Positions 22,237 through 33,344 are shown, numbered from the stretch's first letter. The stretch: DNA of 64,000 bases from Sanguinoderma infundibulare (GCA_032821775.1 JAVLRN010000001.1:3472001-3536000); one strand, 5' to 3'. Translations and numbers: made by a program. The notes: generated from the letters alone by a model not told the origin.

Positions 22237-24247
22237 CTACGCCTGCCCATCCTCGGCAGCCGTCTCCGTCACCTGCACCGTCATCGCCGCGAAGTCGAGC
22301 AGCGGCGAGCCCGCGGTCGCAGAGTGCACGCTGTTGCGCCCGATCGCCCGCTCCCGGAGCACGCCCCACTGGACCCACCAGTCGTCCGCCTCGTCCTCGC
22401 AGTCGTACCCGAAGATCGTCCGGACCTCGTCCCACAGGCGGCTCACGTCGCCGCCGAGGCCCTCGAGCACGTTCTTGCCGCCCTCGGCCGCCTTGGCGCG
22501 CATGCCGCTGTCGCGCCGCCGCGACTCCTCGCTGTCCTCGAGCGTCATGTAGAACACGTTCCGGAACTCGCCCGCGCAGACCATGCGCGTGCGCGCCTGG
22601 CGGAGCTCCTGGAAGGCGTAGAGGAAGCTTTGGATCTGTCGGCTTTCGGACAGGTGGGAGAAGAGCTTCGCGAGCACGGCGCCGTCTTCGACGGCCATCG
22701 CGGTGGCCTGGATCGAGCCGGGCTGAGGAGGGGAGGGCCCGAGTTAGCCTCTCATCTGCTGCGCTTCGGGTCGCATTTGGGGGAACGTACCGGGAATGGG
22801 TGCGCTGCCTCGCCGATGAGAACGAGGGGCCCGTCGTCCGATACCCAGTCTTCGAGGTCTTCGTATGATCGGACAGGGATACGGACGGCCTTGCGAGCCT
22901 TGACCATGTTTGATAGAAGTCTTCGGGTAATGAGGTCAGTGCTTGGTATGGTCCGCCGGTGCGAGCGAAAGGACGTACTTCGCGTGAAGTCCCTTGGCGA
23001 TATCCGGGACATACACGGTCGGCTCGTCTCCATACTTACCCTTGCCTGCGGCATCGTCCGGTCCGTAGAACTGAAGCGCGATGGCGTCCCTGCGATGCTG
23101 TCCGCCGGTCAATAAGTAAACGCAGACGTTATCGTAGCCCACGACTTACGATCGGATACGCGAGCAAGGCGTATCGGTTGCCAAACGCGCTGAAGATGGC
23201 GTTCTAGACGACGATCAGCGACCCGAAGGCTTTAGGATGGAACAAGGGCACTCACGTCTTTCAACACCAGCAAGAAACACTCTTCCAGGTCTTTGCTTTG
23301 CATCACAGTACTTCCAAGGAGACTCAGCAGGACACTTGGGTGAACAAATGAGGACAACTTACTCGTACATAGCGATGCCGGTCGGCCGGCTAACGGCCGG
23401 CTTGCCGATTACAGTCATCCTCGACAGTCCGAACTCGCCGTCCGCCCCGACGAGCACGTCTCCAGATAAGGTCTCTCCACTCTCCAGGGTAATTTGCTGT
23501 TTTTCGACGTCGAGTTCGACCACGTTGGCGCCATGTTGTACATGTGCTCCAAGTTCGATTGCTTTGTCGTATACAACGTCGTAAAGGTCGTCATGCTGCC
23601 GGGCCTGTTAATGCCAGCCGACGAAGTTGATCGCAAGGCTTAATCACGTACTGTACACAGCAGGTAAATGCCTTGTGTCTCTTTGAGGACACCCTGATCC
23701 CATATGTGCTCGCCTAGGTACTCGCCGGATTCGTCTACCCGTCGCTTCGTTGAACCCAGAACGCCAAACGTGCAGCCGACATCAAGTACTCACATCTCAT
23801 GAATGTCATCGTGTGCGAAACAAGCGCTCTCTGCATGAGGACCGGCTCCAAACCCCAGTGGAAAAAGATTTTGGTGAGGTTGGGTGGTAGTCGAATGCCT
23901 CCGAAGCCACGCTAAGCGGACTGTCACTTCGGTGAGAGTGGCAGGAGGAGTAAGACGGGAAACTCACAGCGGTCGCTCTGTCATCTTTCTCCAGTACTCG
24001 TGCATTGTGTCCCACACGTCGTAGCGCAACCGCAGTCGCCAATCCTGAGATGCCTAGCGGATGAGAGCAAAATGCAGTCGAAGAGTCTGCGGACAACTGA
24101 TTGCGCGTACCTCCACCTAGGATCAGGAAGTCGATAGGATGGCCGGTCTGTAAGGGAGAGTCCGAGTTGGTTTCCTAGCGAGGATAAGAGAACGAGTCTA
24201 GTCCTGCTGCGTAGGAAATAGGAATGAACGCTCACCTTAGGAATCAT
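22237..24247 (-). CDS. FAD-dependent monooxygenase (salicylate hydroxylase-like)
   Basis: Flavoprotein aromatic hydroxylase of the PF01494 class, using NAD(P)H and O2 to hydroxylate an aromatic or polyketide substrate. Splicing gives a 12-nt first exon (MIPK, 24236-24247), then 24111-24147 and 23968-24053, joining into TGHPIDFLILGGGISGLA...ATAVALRRVGHNARVLEKDD: the GxGxxG FAD-binding fold ending in an acidic residue. Later exons read RGFGGIRLPPNLTKIFFHWG, a segment around 23400-23600 carrying the ADGEFGLSRMTVIGKPAV-type DG motif, and LVLIGEAAHPFP followed by GSIQATAMAVEDGAVLAKLF, the second FAD/ribityl motif. The C-terminus is a long acidic helical tail. The substrate is unknown; one idea is catabolism of lignin-derived aromatics, since this is a white-rot-like genome, but the neighbours give no support. 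Middle exon edges are approximate. Confidence 0.9.
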
Positions 24248-25371
24248 CGGAACCGACAGGGAGAACTGAGCGAGAGCATAGAAGGGGGCAGCAACATGCC
24301 ACGAACAGTCCGAGGGGTCCCAAGGGTCGGAATTATATGACCTAACTGAGGCCACCGTTGACAGCAGGCGACCCACGGATCGAGCGACTGAACCCATCAA
24401 GCAGTGTCAGTCTCACTGCTGGGGAGCATCCGCTTGCATTGAGGTAACGGAGCAGGACCATCAAGGACCTATGCATCGGACAGAAGCCGAGAAAGCTCAA
24501 CGAATGCAGCGGCTCGACACGAACGACAGAGAACATACCGTTAGACTCGGAGGCCAGGAGACTCGGAGCGACGAGATTTTCAGTGGATCTCGGACTGTAG
24601 CCAAATCAAACAAGGGCTACACGGGACGAGGCCTGATATCGACGTAAGCATTGTCGCCGCCTGCCAAGAACGTTACTCACAATTGCTCGGAGGTCAGCAG
24701 AAACGATCTGGGGTTATCACGGTCCAGAGGGCAAGGCGGGTCCCCTTCAATTCGACTCTCGAAATCAATCCCTTCCGCTTCATTATGTAATCCCATCCGC
24801 GATTCGACTTGATAGTCTATGACCGGGGCACAACCGATCTGTTGGATTTCTTCGACTGTTGCTTCTGTTAAGACGACAAGGACGTGTTCCGCGTGCCGTG
24901 CGTGTATTTAAAGCTGTGGATCTAGAGCAGGCACATAATATTGGAGTCACGCACCAGTGACGTTCAACAAAGTTTGCTCATGACCGCTACTAGGTCGGCT
25001 TGATGTCGTGGATTGGGCCAGTCCGACTCGACCCATGCGAACTGCCGAGTTAGAGAGTTCCTTCGATGATTGCGTTGACGATTTGCAGGTTGGGGCCAGA
25101 TCCACGGCGTATGACTGCAGGCCATTCTCCTCTACGTCGCCGTATTGAGAGAACACTGGATAGATCCAAAAACGCATGCCGCAACTCGGAAGAAACAACA
25201 GTACTCGCAATTTGGATGAGGCGTGATCCACAGGCCAAGTCTACCTGTCTCGAATTTGAAAGCACAACAGAACCGGCCTTTGGTACGCTAACGAGAAGGG
25301 GGTTCCAGTAGATTCCGCGACGATTAACAATTAGTCCAGTGGAGTATGATACAAGAACGAGCGAGTGTACC
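24248..25371. other. Intergenic, no gene seen
   Basis: 1.1 kb between the start of the monooxygenase and the stop of the mitoribosomal gene. Short open frames only; none shows a domain, transit peptide or membrane pattern. The left end must hold the monooxygenase promoter. Confidence 0.5.
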
Positions 25372-26854
25372 CTATGCAGCAGCCGACGCGGTCTCCGAGG
25401 AAGCCTCAGGCGACCCTACGCTGACACTCCTACGCTTCCGTTTCATGAGTGCACGACGCTTGGCGGCCTTGACACGCCTTAGGCGGTCCTTGACATCCAC
25501 GAATTTCACGCCAGCGTCGACAAAGCGGATAGTTGGTCGTCCTGGTCGTTGGAGGACAACGTCTGGCTGAGTCTCAGTCTTGAGATGACGTAGTTTCTCG
25601 AGACTTGCTGCTTCTTTACTCTGCTTGGAGAGCACAGCAATCTTTGTCGCACTGGTAAGAGAGTCGGCCATGACCGGGCTCTGCAGAAGATAACGTTACA
25701 CGCAGCACAACAGCAGATGGAATTGAGAACAAATACCTTGCCTTCCACCACAGGCTCCCAGAATAGCCGCTGATAACGGGCTCGGGCAACATCCTTAGTG
25801 GCTTCTGAGAGCTCATCAGCCTCTACGGCGTCCTCTCCGAGCTCCTGTGCGCCACTACGGATGGCACCTCGTGTTTGCCTCTCAGAAACACCTAGCGCGG
25901 ATTCCATACCCTTAAGGAAACCAGTCTGGAGTTGCTTGCCCTGAGGACGGCGTGGTCAGTGGGTAGTCCAGCGGACGAAGTAAGCGGAGGATCAGATGGG
26001 GTTGAAAAGGATTGAAACCAGCTCCCGAGTGATGTAAGGCACCACGGAGGTCTTCCAATTCGCGAATGATAATGAAAGTCTCATCGTACGAAGAACATGG
26101 GGACTACGAATGCGCTCACCTCCTACACGATCATTACACCAGCGCAATCGAATACCGTCAGCGACTTCACAACGCGAAGGACGGAACACCATACCTAGAA
26201 GAGAAAGTAGGTGAGTAATAAGACCACAGGCGAAGATATCACGCGAAAGCGGTTCAGAAAGCCATGCATGTAAGATTGTCTAACCATGTGCCCGTAGGCA
26301 TCTTCAAGACTAATCGATTTTAACTCATCCTTTAACGCGCCGCGTGTGCGTCGGAAGGGTAAACGAAGAACACGACACTGACCTTTAGCCACTGCTCCTC
26401 AAGGCCCTTCAACCGCAGGATGGCATCCACGCGAGCAATGCTGAGGCCATGTTGTTGCGCCAGGAAACGTACGGAGAACATCTCGGGATCGGCCATGTAG
26501 TCGTTCCAAATTGCCGTCCGGACCGCATCCGAGATGGGTGTCGGCGGCTTGAACGACGGGTTCAACGGGAACGGCTACAGTGCCAGTCAGCGAACGCGTC
26601 CGACAGCGACAACTAGATAAGACGAACTCAACTACTTCACCCCCAAGCCAGTTGTTCGGCCGATGCGGCTCCTTGTACTTGATGCCCTCTGTCCTCAGCC
26701 ATTGTGCGTAACTGGGACCAGCGTCGAACAGGTCCGTTTTAGTGTCCGACCTCTGGGCGTACTGTCGTCGAGACGCGACAGCGAGCCATGTCCGTGCGGT
26801 GGTGGCAGCCTGGGTCGCGCGGCGACGGGAAGCCTGGGTGAGATGGGCGAGCAT
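25372..26854 (-). CDS. BOT1: Mitochondrial small-subunit ribosomal protein mS45 (Bot1/MRPS35 family)
   Basis: Component of the fungal mitochondrial small ribosomal subunit (PF12298, eukaryotic mitochondrial regulator), needed for mitochondrial translation and respiration. The first about 35 residues are Arg/Ser/Ala-rich without acids (MLAHLTQASRRRATQAATT), a typical matrix-targeting signal. The core follows: YAQWLRTEGIKYKEPHRPNN, WLGGE spliced (26636 to 26574) to PFPLNPSFKPPTPISD, then RTAIWNDYMADPEMFSVRFL, AQQHGLSIARVDAILRLKG and LEEQWLK. Downstream exons read DELKSISLEDAYGHM, GMVFRPSRCEVADGIRLRWCND and a helical ARYQRLFWEPVVEGK region, ending in a basic C-terminus (about 25372-25670, RRVKAAKRRALMKRKRRS). 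The order NNWL, PFP.NP.F.P, then LS..RV.AI.RLK is the family hallmark. Divergent from the methyltransferase gene with about 100 nt between ATGs. Some middle exon borders are uncertain. Confidence 0.88.
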
Positions 26855-26957
26855 TGCAAGTCAAGTCCCGCTGGCAAATTTTGTTCACTTTCTTCGGTTC
26901 ATCACGTGCATGTTTAGGGGAGGCTCTCGACTGGCACTTACCCACTTGACGGCTCTG
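26855..26957. promoter_or_regulatory. Compact divergent promoter (mS45 / EEF2KMT)
   Basis: About 100 nt separates the two start codons, so both core promoters overlap. If the methyltransferase starts at the second Met (26976) the gap is 121 nt. Confidence 0.45.
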
Positions 26958-28563
26958 ATGCTGAAACTCAACACGATGCTGCCCGACCCCCTCTTCGACG
27001 TCTTGCGCGCGTATGCGACCTTGCAGCCACCAAAGTCCATTGAGAGGCCCGATGTATCGTTTTCTGCGGCTCACGACTTCCTCCTGAACCATCTGCTTCT
27101 AAACGCCCACTTCGAAGACTACCCACCGTCGAGGCAATACCAAATCACATTCTGGAAGTGGGCGATCGAATGGCTCGAAAGCCTGAGGTCAGACGAGGCA
27201 TGCCGCTTTCTGTATCGGCCTCCGAACGCGTCCTGATGGTGTATATGCACGAAGGACGAGCTCGAAGAGCGCATATACACGCATCACGTCGAGCTGATGT
27301 CGGAGCGAGCTTTGGCCTTGTACGTTCGCGCCCCAGTCGACTGCGCTTGAATGCATTGACAGAACTGCTTATACAGTAAGAGCGCGTTGTCGTCGAGGCC
27401 CACACCATCCTACGTGACATATCTCTGGCCGTCGGAGTCCGCGGATTTCATCGAGAAACCCGTCCATCCGGGATACGCTAACGCAACCTTGCTCGAGTCT
27501 CGTACAACCATCGAGAGTGGGACGACTGGTTTGAGGACTTGGTCTGCAAGCTTGGTCTTTGGACAATACCTCCTCTCCCACCCTGGTAAATTGCACGCGA
27601 CACGACATTCCACGACAAGTATTTAACTCCGTATGCAGAGCTCGTTGTAGGGAAAAGGGTTCTTGAGTTAGGATGCGGCGCCGGTTTCCTAGGGATCATA
27701 ATCGGGTCCATCCGGACTTCAGGACGTTCATCCAATGATATGTCGCTGTGGCTCACGGACGTCAACGAGCCTGTTCTGCAGCGCTGCGAGCTTAACTTGA
27801 AGCTCCTGTGCAGTACGTGGGTCGCTTCTGCTACACTACACCCACTCACAAATACCGCAGATGAATCGCATAAACACCCCGACCTCAATGTTCAGCTTCT
27901 AGACTGGTCAGACGCGGCTGATCCTGGAAAGCTATCTGCACTACTGGCCTTCTTCCACAAAGCTCGACCAGACGTGATATTGGGAGCAGACTTGGTTGGG
28001 TTCCCTTTTATGCCCGACGGGGACCTAGTAGCTCACATACGTCGGGACAGGTTTATGATCCTTCCATTATTCCCTTGCTGGTAAACATCCTCTCTGTGGC
28101 TATGACTGCTGAAGCTGGCGGATCAGGATGTGCCGCTTACATTGCGCTCACTATACGCAACGAAGAAACATACGCGGAATTCCTACGCCAAGCAAGTGAG
28201 TGATTTCCCTGCGCGTGCTATTTCGGATTGCTAAAGACGCTCGCTGATGTCCTGCAAGACAGGATGCTCGAAGTTGAGGAGATGAACACCGTGATGGTTG
28301 GAGAAAATATCTTCACAAAGTCTGCGGAGCTTGGCCAAGATGCATCCTGGCAGGCTGTTCGCATATTCAAGTTCAGACGCAAGTTGGAGCATTCGCAGCA
28401 GCAGCAGCAGCAGCAAAGGACACACAGTGGCGCCTCTACTCGACGAGCGCGTCTACAGCTTCTCCGGAACGGAGTAGACCTTTCTAGCACGATACGGCTG
28501 TCTGGCTGTGATGCTGGGGATCGCCTCCAGAGCGACACTGGCCGGGTTGAGGGTAAGCACTAG
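26958..28563 (+). CDS. EFM3: FAM86/EEF2KMT-type protein-lysine methyltransferase, about 423 aa
   Basis: SAM-dependent class I methyltransferase; the family (human EEF2KMT, yeast Efm3) trimethylates a lysine of translation elongation factor 2. Exons 26958-27197, 27255-27319, 27377-27585, 27639-27812, 27861-27994, 28051-28195, 28259-28563. The N-terminal helical FAM86 module (LPDPLFDVLRAYATLQPPKS) is followed by VTYLWP, LLESRTTIESGTTGLRTW, VLELGCGAGFLGIII (SAM motif I), LTDVNEPVLQRCELNL, and GADLVYDPSIIPLLVNIL, the family's post-motif segment, with final strand VRIFKFR. The first intron (27198-27254) fits only with a GC donor. After VRIFKFR, where relatives usually stop, about 55 residues follow with seven Gln and a Ser/Arg tail; either a true extension or an unseen last intron. 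Start could be the second Met, 26976. Confidence 0.85.
28396..28416 (+). repeat. CAG trinucleotide run (six CAG plus CAA)
   Basis: Encodes seven Gln in the unusual C-terminal extension of the methyltransferase. Short pure CAG runs are length-unstable, so it may vary among strains. Confidence 0.8.
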
Positions 28564-29603
28564 TCCGCCCCTAGGGCACGTTGGGTCGGAACATTGCTCG
28601 AACATGCTCGGGAATAGGATAGGACCGTGCGTTCGTGTCGACGCCGCGGCGAGATGCGTCCCGGCGACCGGAAATTACATCGGATATGCTCACTTTGACA
28701 GAGTAGGGCAGGTCTCCGAAGAAGGCGTAAATGACGCTGTATTCGGATAGTCTCCATCGCCACAAACGTTTTCGCTTCCATGGTGGAGTGACAAATGACG
28801 TTGTGGATCCGGAACGGAGGAATGGTCGTTGAGCTTGAGTGATCGATATCGCATTTTCGTTCAGGTTTGCGAACATATATAAGTGTTGGGCGTTCAACGT
28901 TCAATCTTGGGCTGCCCTAGGTCGCTCAGCACGCGGTGTATCATGCACCGTATGTCAAAAACCGACCAACATTTCAGTAACGTAATGTAGTACGACGGAA
29001 AAGCCGACCGAATATTTGTTGGAATTCATTCCACTAACATCCATGTGCCTCACCAGTGCCTCACTTTGATACAAGGTAGCCTGGATGTGTTCTAGGGCGG
29101 TCCGGTAGGGTACCTCTAGAGGCTCCCGTTGCAGCGATTCAGGACGGCCTTTATCACCGTCCCGATGCCAACGGTCCTCGCAGGTGCAACGAGGCACGCA
29201 TACTCTGGGGTTGTAAGTGGGTTGGGATGGGGTCCACTCAAGCTTCTCATAAGACTCGGGACATCGGATCAAAAAATATATCGTGCGTGTGATACTTTGC
29301 AAGTCCGTATTGCGCGCCGATGGTCGACTTGGTGTAGCTCGGCGTAGAGGCAACCTACTAACCTACGATGCGATCGGGATTCGAACAGGAGATGGAGAAC
29401 GTGTCCCGGGCCGGGACGTTCTGGACGAATCGCGTTCGGATTGGTCAGGATGTTGACGTCTGTTGACGCGTTTGTGGCTGTAGCGGGATTGCGCACGGTC
29501 TACGAGGTTTAAGTATACAAACTACCGCAGTCCCTGAGGGTTTATAAACCCGTTCCTGACACCCCCAGCCTCACCTGTAACCCCACCATCCTGCTCATAT
29601 ACC
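28564..29603. other. Intergenic, no gene seen
   Basis: 1.04 kb between the methyltransferase and WSS1. Open frames are short and featureless. A tRNA-like string around 29330-29395 was examined and does not fold properly. Confidence 0.5.
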
Positions 29604-31175
29604 ATGCCGGAGGTCTTTATCAAGTCCTTCACCCACCTCAAGGACAAGCCCAAGGCAGACCAGGCTCTCAAACTCCTCCAGAGGATAGCTTCTTTGGTGA
29701 AACCCATCATGCGCAAGCATGGGTGGGTGTTGCCTGTGCTCTCAGAATTCTTTCCGGAGGATCCTAGCCTCCTCGGTAAGTCCACCTTGTCGTCCGAAGC
29801 TCCATTGTCGACCGATGATTGACGTACAAACCCGCGCAGGCCTCAGTGAGCACCCCTTTAGAAGGGACCTCGAATCCGTTGCTGACGTTCTTCAGATATC
29901 AATGGCGGCGAGAAGATCTTGGTGCGTCTCCGCTCTCCACACGCGCCAGACGCTTTCCTCCCGGAAGACCACATCATTGGTACGATGCTCCACGAGGTCC
30001 GTACCCCCCTTTCTTCCGCTCATCCACCGTCTTCTCAGACCGAACACCCTTGACGTATTCCATCCTGTAGCTAACGCACAACGTCCACGGCCCACACGAC
30101 GCCGCGTTCTACAAGTTCCTCTCTGGGATTGAGGACGAATACGATGCCCTTCGCCTCTCCGGTTGGTCCGGCGAAGGATTCCATGCTCCCGGCAGACGCC
30201 TCGGCACAGACGTCTCCCACAACCTTCCCCCGCACCTCGCGCGCACCAAAGCCGCAGAGGCTGCAGAGAAGCGTAGGCAAATCAACGTCGTCATGCGCGG
30301 CGGCCGCCTGGGCGGCGTCTCGCGGCGCAACATCAACAAGTCCCCGCGAGAGCTCGCAGCCGAGGTGCGTTCCGGTTCTGGGGCAGTGGTGTGGGCCACG
30401 CTTCCTTTCGGTCAGAAGGCCACCCGTTTCGGACATGACTGACCCCTTGACACAGGCAGCGGAGCGGAGAGCGCGCGACGAGCTCGCGTGCGCGTCTGGG
30501 GCAGTGGCGCAGAAGGAGGCTGAAAAGGCCGCGAGGGAGAGCGTGCGCGACGACGTGATCGACCTCACGGGCGACTCCGACTCCGAACCCGAGATCTTTA
30601 TAATCGACGAGGACCCTCCCTCTTCCCCGTCCGCATTCCCGTCTACGCTCGGCGACGGTGCTTCATCCAGCGCGTCCAACCCAGTAACCGAATTCGAGCG
30701 CACGTCCTCGTCGTCCTCGCTTTCCACGACCTCGACACTCTCCACAGCCTCCGAACGCATGCCGCGCCCCGTCGTCAAACGCGTCCCGCTCGGCGCGGGT
30801 GACGCCAAGCCCAAGCTCCCCAAGCCCCGCTCGCACTCGCGCGTCGCCGCCCAGGGCCGGCCTATCACGCCCACCACGCCCACGCCGCCCCCGACGCGCG
30901 CCGGATCGCTCATCATCAACCGCCACGTGCGCGACACCGGGCCTGGCCCGACGATCCCGCTCGAGGCGGAGTGGGAGTGTCCGCGGTGCACGCTCATCAA
31001 CGACGCGCTCGCGTTGCAGTGCGCGGCGTGCCTCGGCATGCGACCGACGCCGCCGAAGGAGCTGCGCCCACAGCCCGTGGCGGACGGGTGGACGTGTGGC
31101 GTGTGCGGGGAGCAGGGGATTCCGAACGACTTTTGGTCTTGTCGGTTCTGCGGGGGCATCAAGGCGACGTCGTAG
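29604..31175 (+). CDS. WSS1: WSS1-type DNA-protein-crosslink metalloprotease, 430 aa
   Basis: Nuclear SprT-like (WLM) protease that degrades proteins covalently trapped on DNA, acting with SUMO and Cdc48. Exons 29604-29775, 29840-29845, 29896-29996, 30071-30364, 30456-31175. The WLM domain starts at MPEVFIKSFTHLKDKPKAD. The active-site sequence MLHE|LTHNVHGPHD is assembled across the 29997-30070 intron and has both zinc His, the catalytic Glu and the third His. Exon 2 is 6 nt long and supplies the GL of LLGLN; without it the frame breaks. After a basic region come two SUMO-interacting motifs (VIDLTGDSDSE, then IFIIDED), a Ser/Pro linker, and two RanBP2-type zinc fingers at the C-terminus (WECPRCTLIN...CAAC and WTCGVCGEQG...CRFC). 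This is the full architecture of the family. Confidence 0.96.
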
Positions 31176-31573
31176 ATCTTTTGCTAGAAGAAGCCAGGAG
31201 GGAGAGGGGCGTTTCTTGCTTTACACTGACACCGCTATGCTAGACCTTTTTGCGAATCTAGTCTTGAGCTTAAGGAAGGAAGGACTGCATCATGCTATGG
31301 ATGGAGCCAAGATACCTTGTACTGTACTATTACGCGTCGTATCGAGCACCGCACTTTATTAACACCACACCACCACTCTTGAGTCCTCGCCTATGATTAT
31401 GCGTTTATATATGTAGCCTGTCAGCGTCGGAGAATTACGTAGTAATAAGACTACTCGTAAATCAAGAAAGTCTCCCAAAGTCCGCGAAATGACCGCACAC
31501 AGTCCCTGGAATAGTTCGAGTCCGCGAGCAGTTCCCCCCTATGCAAGTAACCCAGCTCAGATCCGCTTCGAGC
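31176..31573. other. Intergenic, no gene seen
   Basis: About 400 nt of AT-richer sequence holding the WSS1 3' UTR and leading into the decayed laccase/GH3 island. Confidence 0.5.
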
Positions 31574-31770
31574 CTTCTGATACTCCTTACCAAGCGCATC
31601 GTAGATCGGGCAGAGGTCCTCCCACGCCTGCGGGACGGGGTCCGGGGCCTGCCCCTCGGGCGGGCTCTCGACGAAGACGACCGCGAAGCGGCGTCGAGGT
31701 GGAAGTCGATGTGGCAGTGGAGGAACCACGGGCCGGGGATGTCCGTCCTGAACCGGATCGTGACGTTACA
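31574..31770 (-). pseudogene. Laccase 3'-exon fragment (pseudogene)
   Basis: Minus-strand reading gives [26 protein letters not shown], then after a frameshift [37 protein letters not shown]. This matches the last exon of the intact laccase at 665-961 (copper motif L4 and C-terminus). The codons after HLDA are one base short (gacgccgcttcg here, where the intact gene has an extra G), which knocks out the frame. No other laccase exon is present. The upstream edge, near 31770, abuts a beta-xylosidase fragment on the opposite strand. The missing stop and the absence of a promoter fit a dead fragment. Confidence 0.88.
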
Positions 31771-32721
31771 ACGTACCTCATCGTCCCTCTCCTCGGCGCC
31801 CAGCAAGCCGGATTCGAGGTCGAGTACGTTCTCGGCACCAACATCACCACAGCCAACGACACGAGCGGCTTTGCAGCGGCGGTCGCGGCAGCGAAGCGCG
31901 CGGACACCGTGGTCTTCGCCGGAGGCCTCGACGAAACCGTCGAGCGCGAGTCGGTGGACAGGCTGAACGTGACTTGGCCCAGGAATCAGCTCGACCTGGT
32001 CGCGTAGCTCGCAGGTGTGGGGAAGCCGCTGGTTGTCGTGCAGTTCGGAGGTGGTCAGCTCGACGGCTCGGCGTTGAAGACCGACCGCAAGGTGCGTCAT
32101 TCGTAACTTATCACCGTTACGCACATATACCCGTATACAGTATTTGTGTTCGTCTGCATTGCAGATCATCGCTTTCACCACACGCCTCAAATGAATCATC
32201 ACCATTATGTGGGGGCGGCCATACATGCCCAGGCGAGCCAGGCCAGAGTGGCGGCACAGCGCTCTTGAACATCCTCGCTGGCAAGGCTGGGCCCGCTGAC
32301 CGCCTGCCCATCATGCAGTACCCCGCCGAGTACGCGCAGTAAGTGCCCATAAGGGACATGACGCTCCGTCCTGGTGCCACCAACGTGCAATTGCACGGGA
32401 CGGACGGACAACTGGTACATGGGCACGCCCGACTTCGAGTTCAGCTTTTGGCTGCACTACACGACGTTCTCGTTCGCGTGCGCAGACACCCCCATGGCGA
32501 GCTACGCGATCGACAACTTGGCCGCGAGCGGAAGCATCTTGCGCCGCTCGCCACGTTTACAGTGCGCGTGACGAACACGGGCATGGCGACGTAGGACTGG
32601 GTGAAGAGGGTGTACCCGTGGACGTACACGCTCGCGTTGGATACGACTGAGGAGGTTCACGTTGGTTGCGGAGGCGGGGAAGATTGCGGATTCGCTGGAG
32701 GCTCCGAGTTCTTCGGCGTAG
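31771..32721 (+). pseudogene. GH3 beta-xylosidase pseudogene (C-terminal half)
   Basis: Pieces in plus-strand frames follow a GH3 beta-xylosidase in order: [153 protein letters not shown] and the tail EAGKIADSLEAPSSSA followed by TAG (32719-32721). It is disrupted by an in-frame TAG at 32005-32007 where relatives have Gln, a TAA at 32340-32342, and at least three frame changes. The N-terminal half, including the catalytic nucleophile region, is missing. Its last codons match those at 1-54. Confidence 0.9.
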
Positions 32722-32950
32722 GCTGCAGTAGACGAGTCGCGAGGTTTGCTGGAACATTTGTAGTCAGGTTGCTTGTGAAGATTAAGCCTGTTGCATGCGG
32801 CAATGTACAACCTATATGCATATTATTCGACGCGCTGGCGTAATCGATTTCAGAACCCCATTATACCAATCCATCCGCACAATACACAACAACTTGGGCA
32901 CGAGATGGTAGGGGACAGTTACCAAAGCGTCATTGAATTGAACAAGCAAA

Positions 32951-33098
32951 TACAGTACGATTTCTCATAACGCATAGCGTTCGTACCTAGGTTTTCTTAT
33001 GCATTATGGGCTCTTATGCATTACTGGATGGTCATTTGGGTGTAAAGCGCCCATTTGGTACCTACCCGATTCAATGCATTATGAGAAATTGTACTGTA
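32951..33098. mobile_element. Tc1/mariner-type MITE, 148 bp with TA target duplication
   Basis: Inverted termini: acagtacgatttctcataac at 32952 on and the complementary ...atgagaaattgtactgt at 33097, pairing over 24 nt with two mismatches. The pair is flanked on both sides by TA, so the likely element is CAGTAC...GTACTG between TA duplications. The interior has no coding capacity and repeats fragments such as tatgcatta. TA duplication and CAGT-beginning ends fit nonautonomous pogo/Fot1-like elements of the Tc1/mariner superfamily. It lies just right of the GH3 pseudogene. Confidence 0.72.
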
Positions 33099-33262
33099 CT
33101 GCACGCTGTGCTTGGTAGATATATAGTTCGTACTTACGGGAGACTGTACTGGGATCCAGGGGCCATAATGTGACTTGCTCCGACGCCTGCATCCAGCCCA
33201 GGCGTTGGTTGCATCTTGCTCCCATCCGCAGCCAAAAATACGCAGTCACGAAACCACGCTGT

Positions 33263-33344
33263 GGGCCCAACCGGGAATTGAACCCGGGACCTCGCGCAAG
33301 CTAGATAACCCGAAGCGCGAATCATACGACTAGACCATTGGGCC
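33263..33344 (-). tRNA. tRNA-Pro (anticodon CGG), intron-containing
   Basis: The minus strand folds with acceptor GGCCCAA/TTGGGCC, D arm GGTCTAGTCGTATGATT, anticodon stem CGCGC/GCGCG with loop TTCGGG..T, and T arm CCGGGTTCAATTCCCGG. The anticodon CGG is followed one base later by an intron of about 10 nt, at the canonical 37/38 position. Sequence outside the anticodon arm is typical of fungal tRNA-Pro. Confidence 0.92.

Noticed and set aside
22324..23115. 263-codon plus-strand frame
   Set aside because: Antisense shadow of the C-terminal FAD monooxygenase exons, caused by high third-position GC; no domain.
29330..29395. tRNA-like string with a TTCGAA core
   Set aside because: No acceptor stem, and the T arm and D arm do not pair in the right order on either strand.
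30071..31162. 363-codon minus-strand frame
   Set aside because: Antisense to the WSS1 tail, whose SUMO motifs and zinc fingers are clearly on the plus strand.
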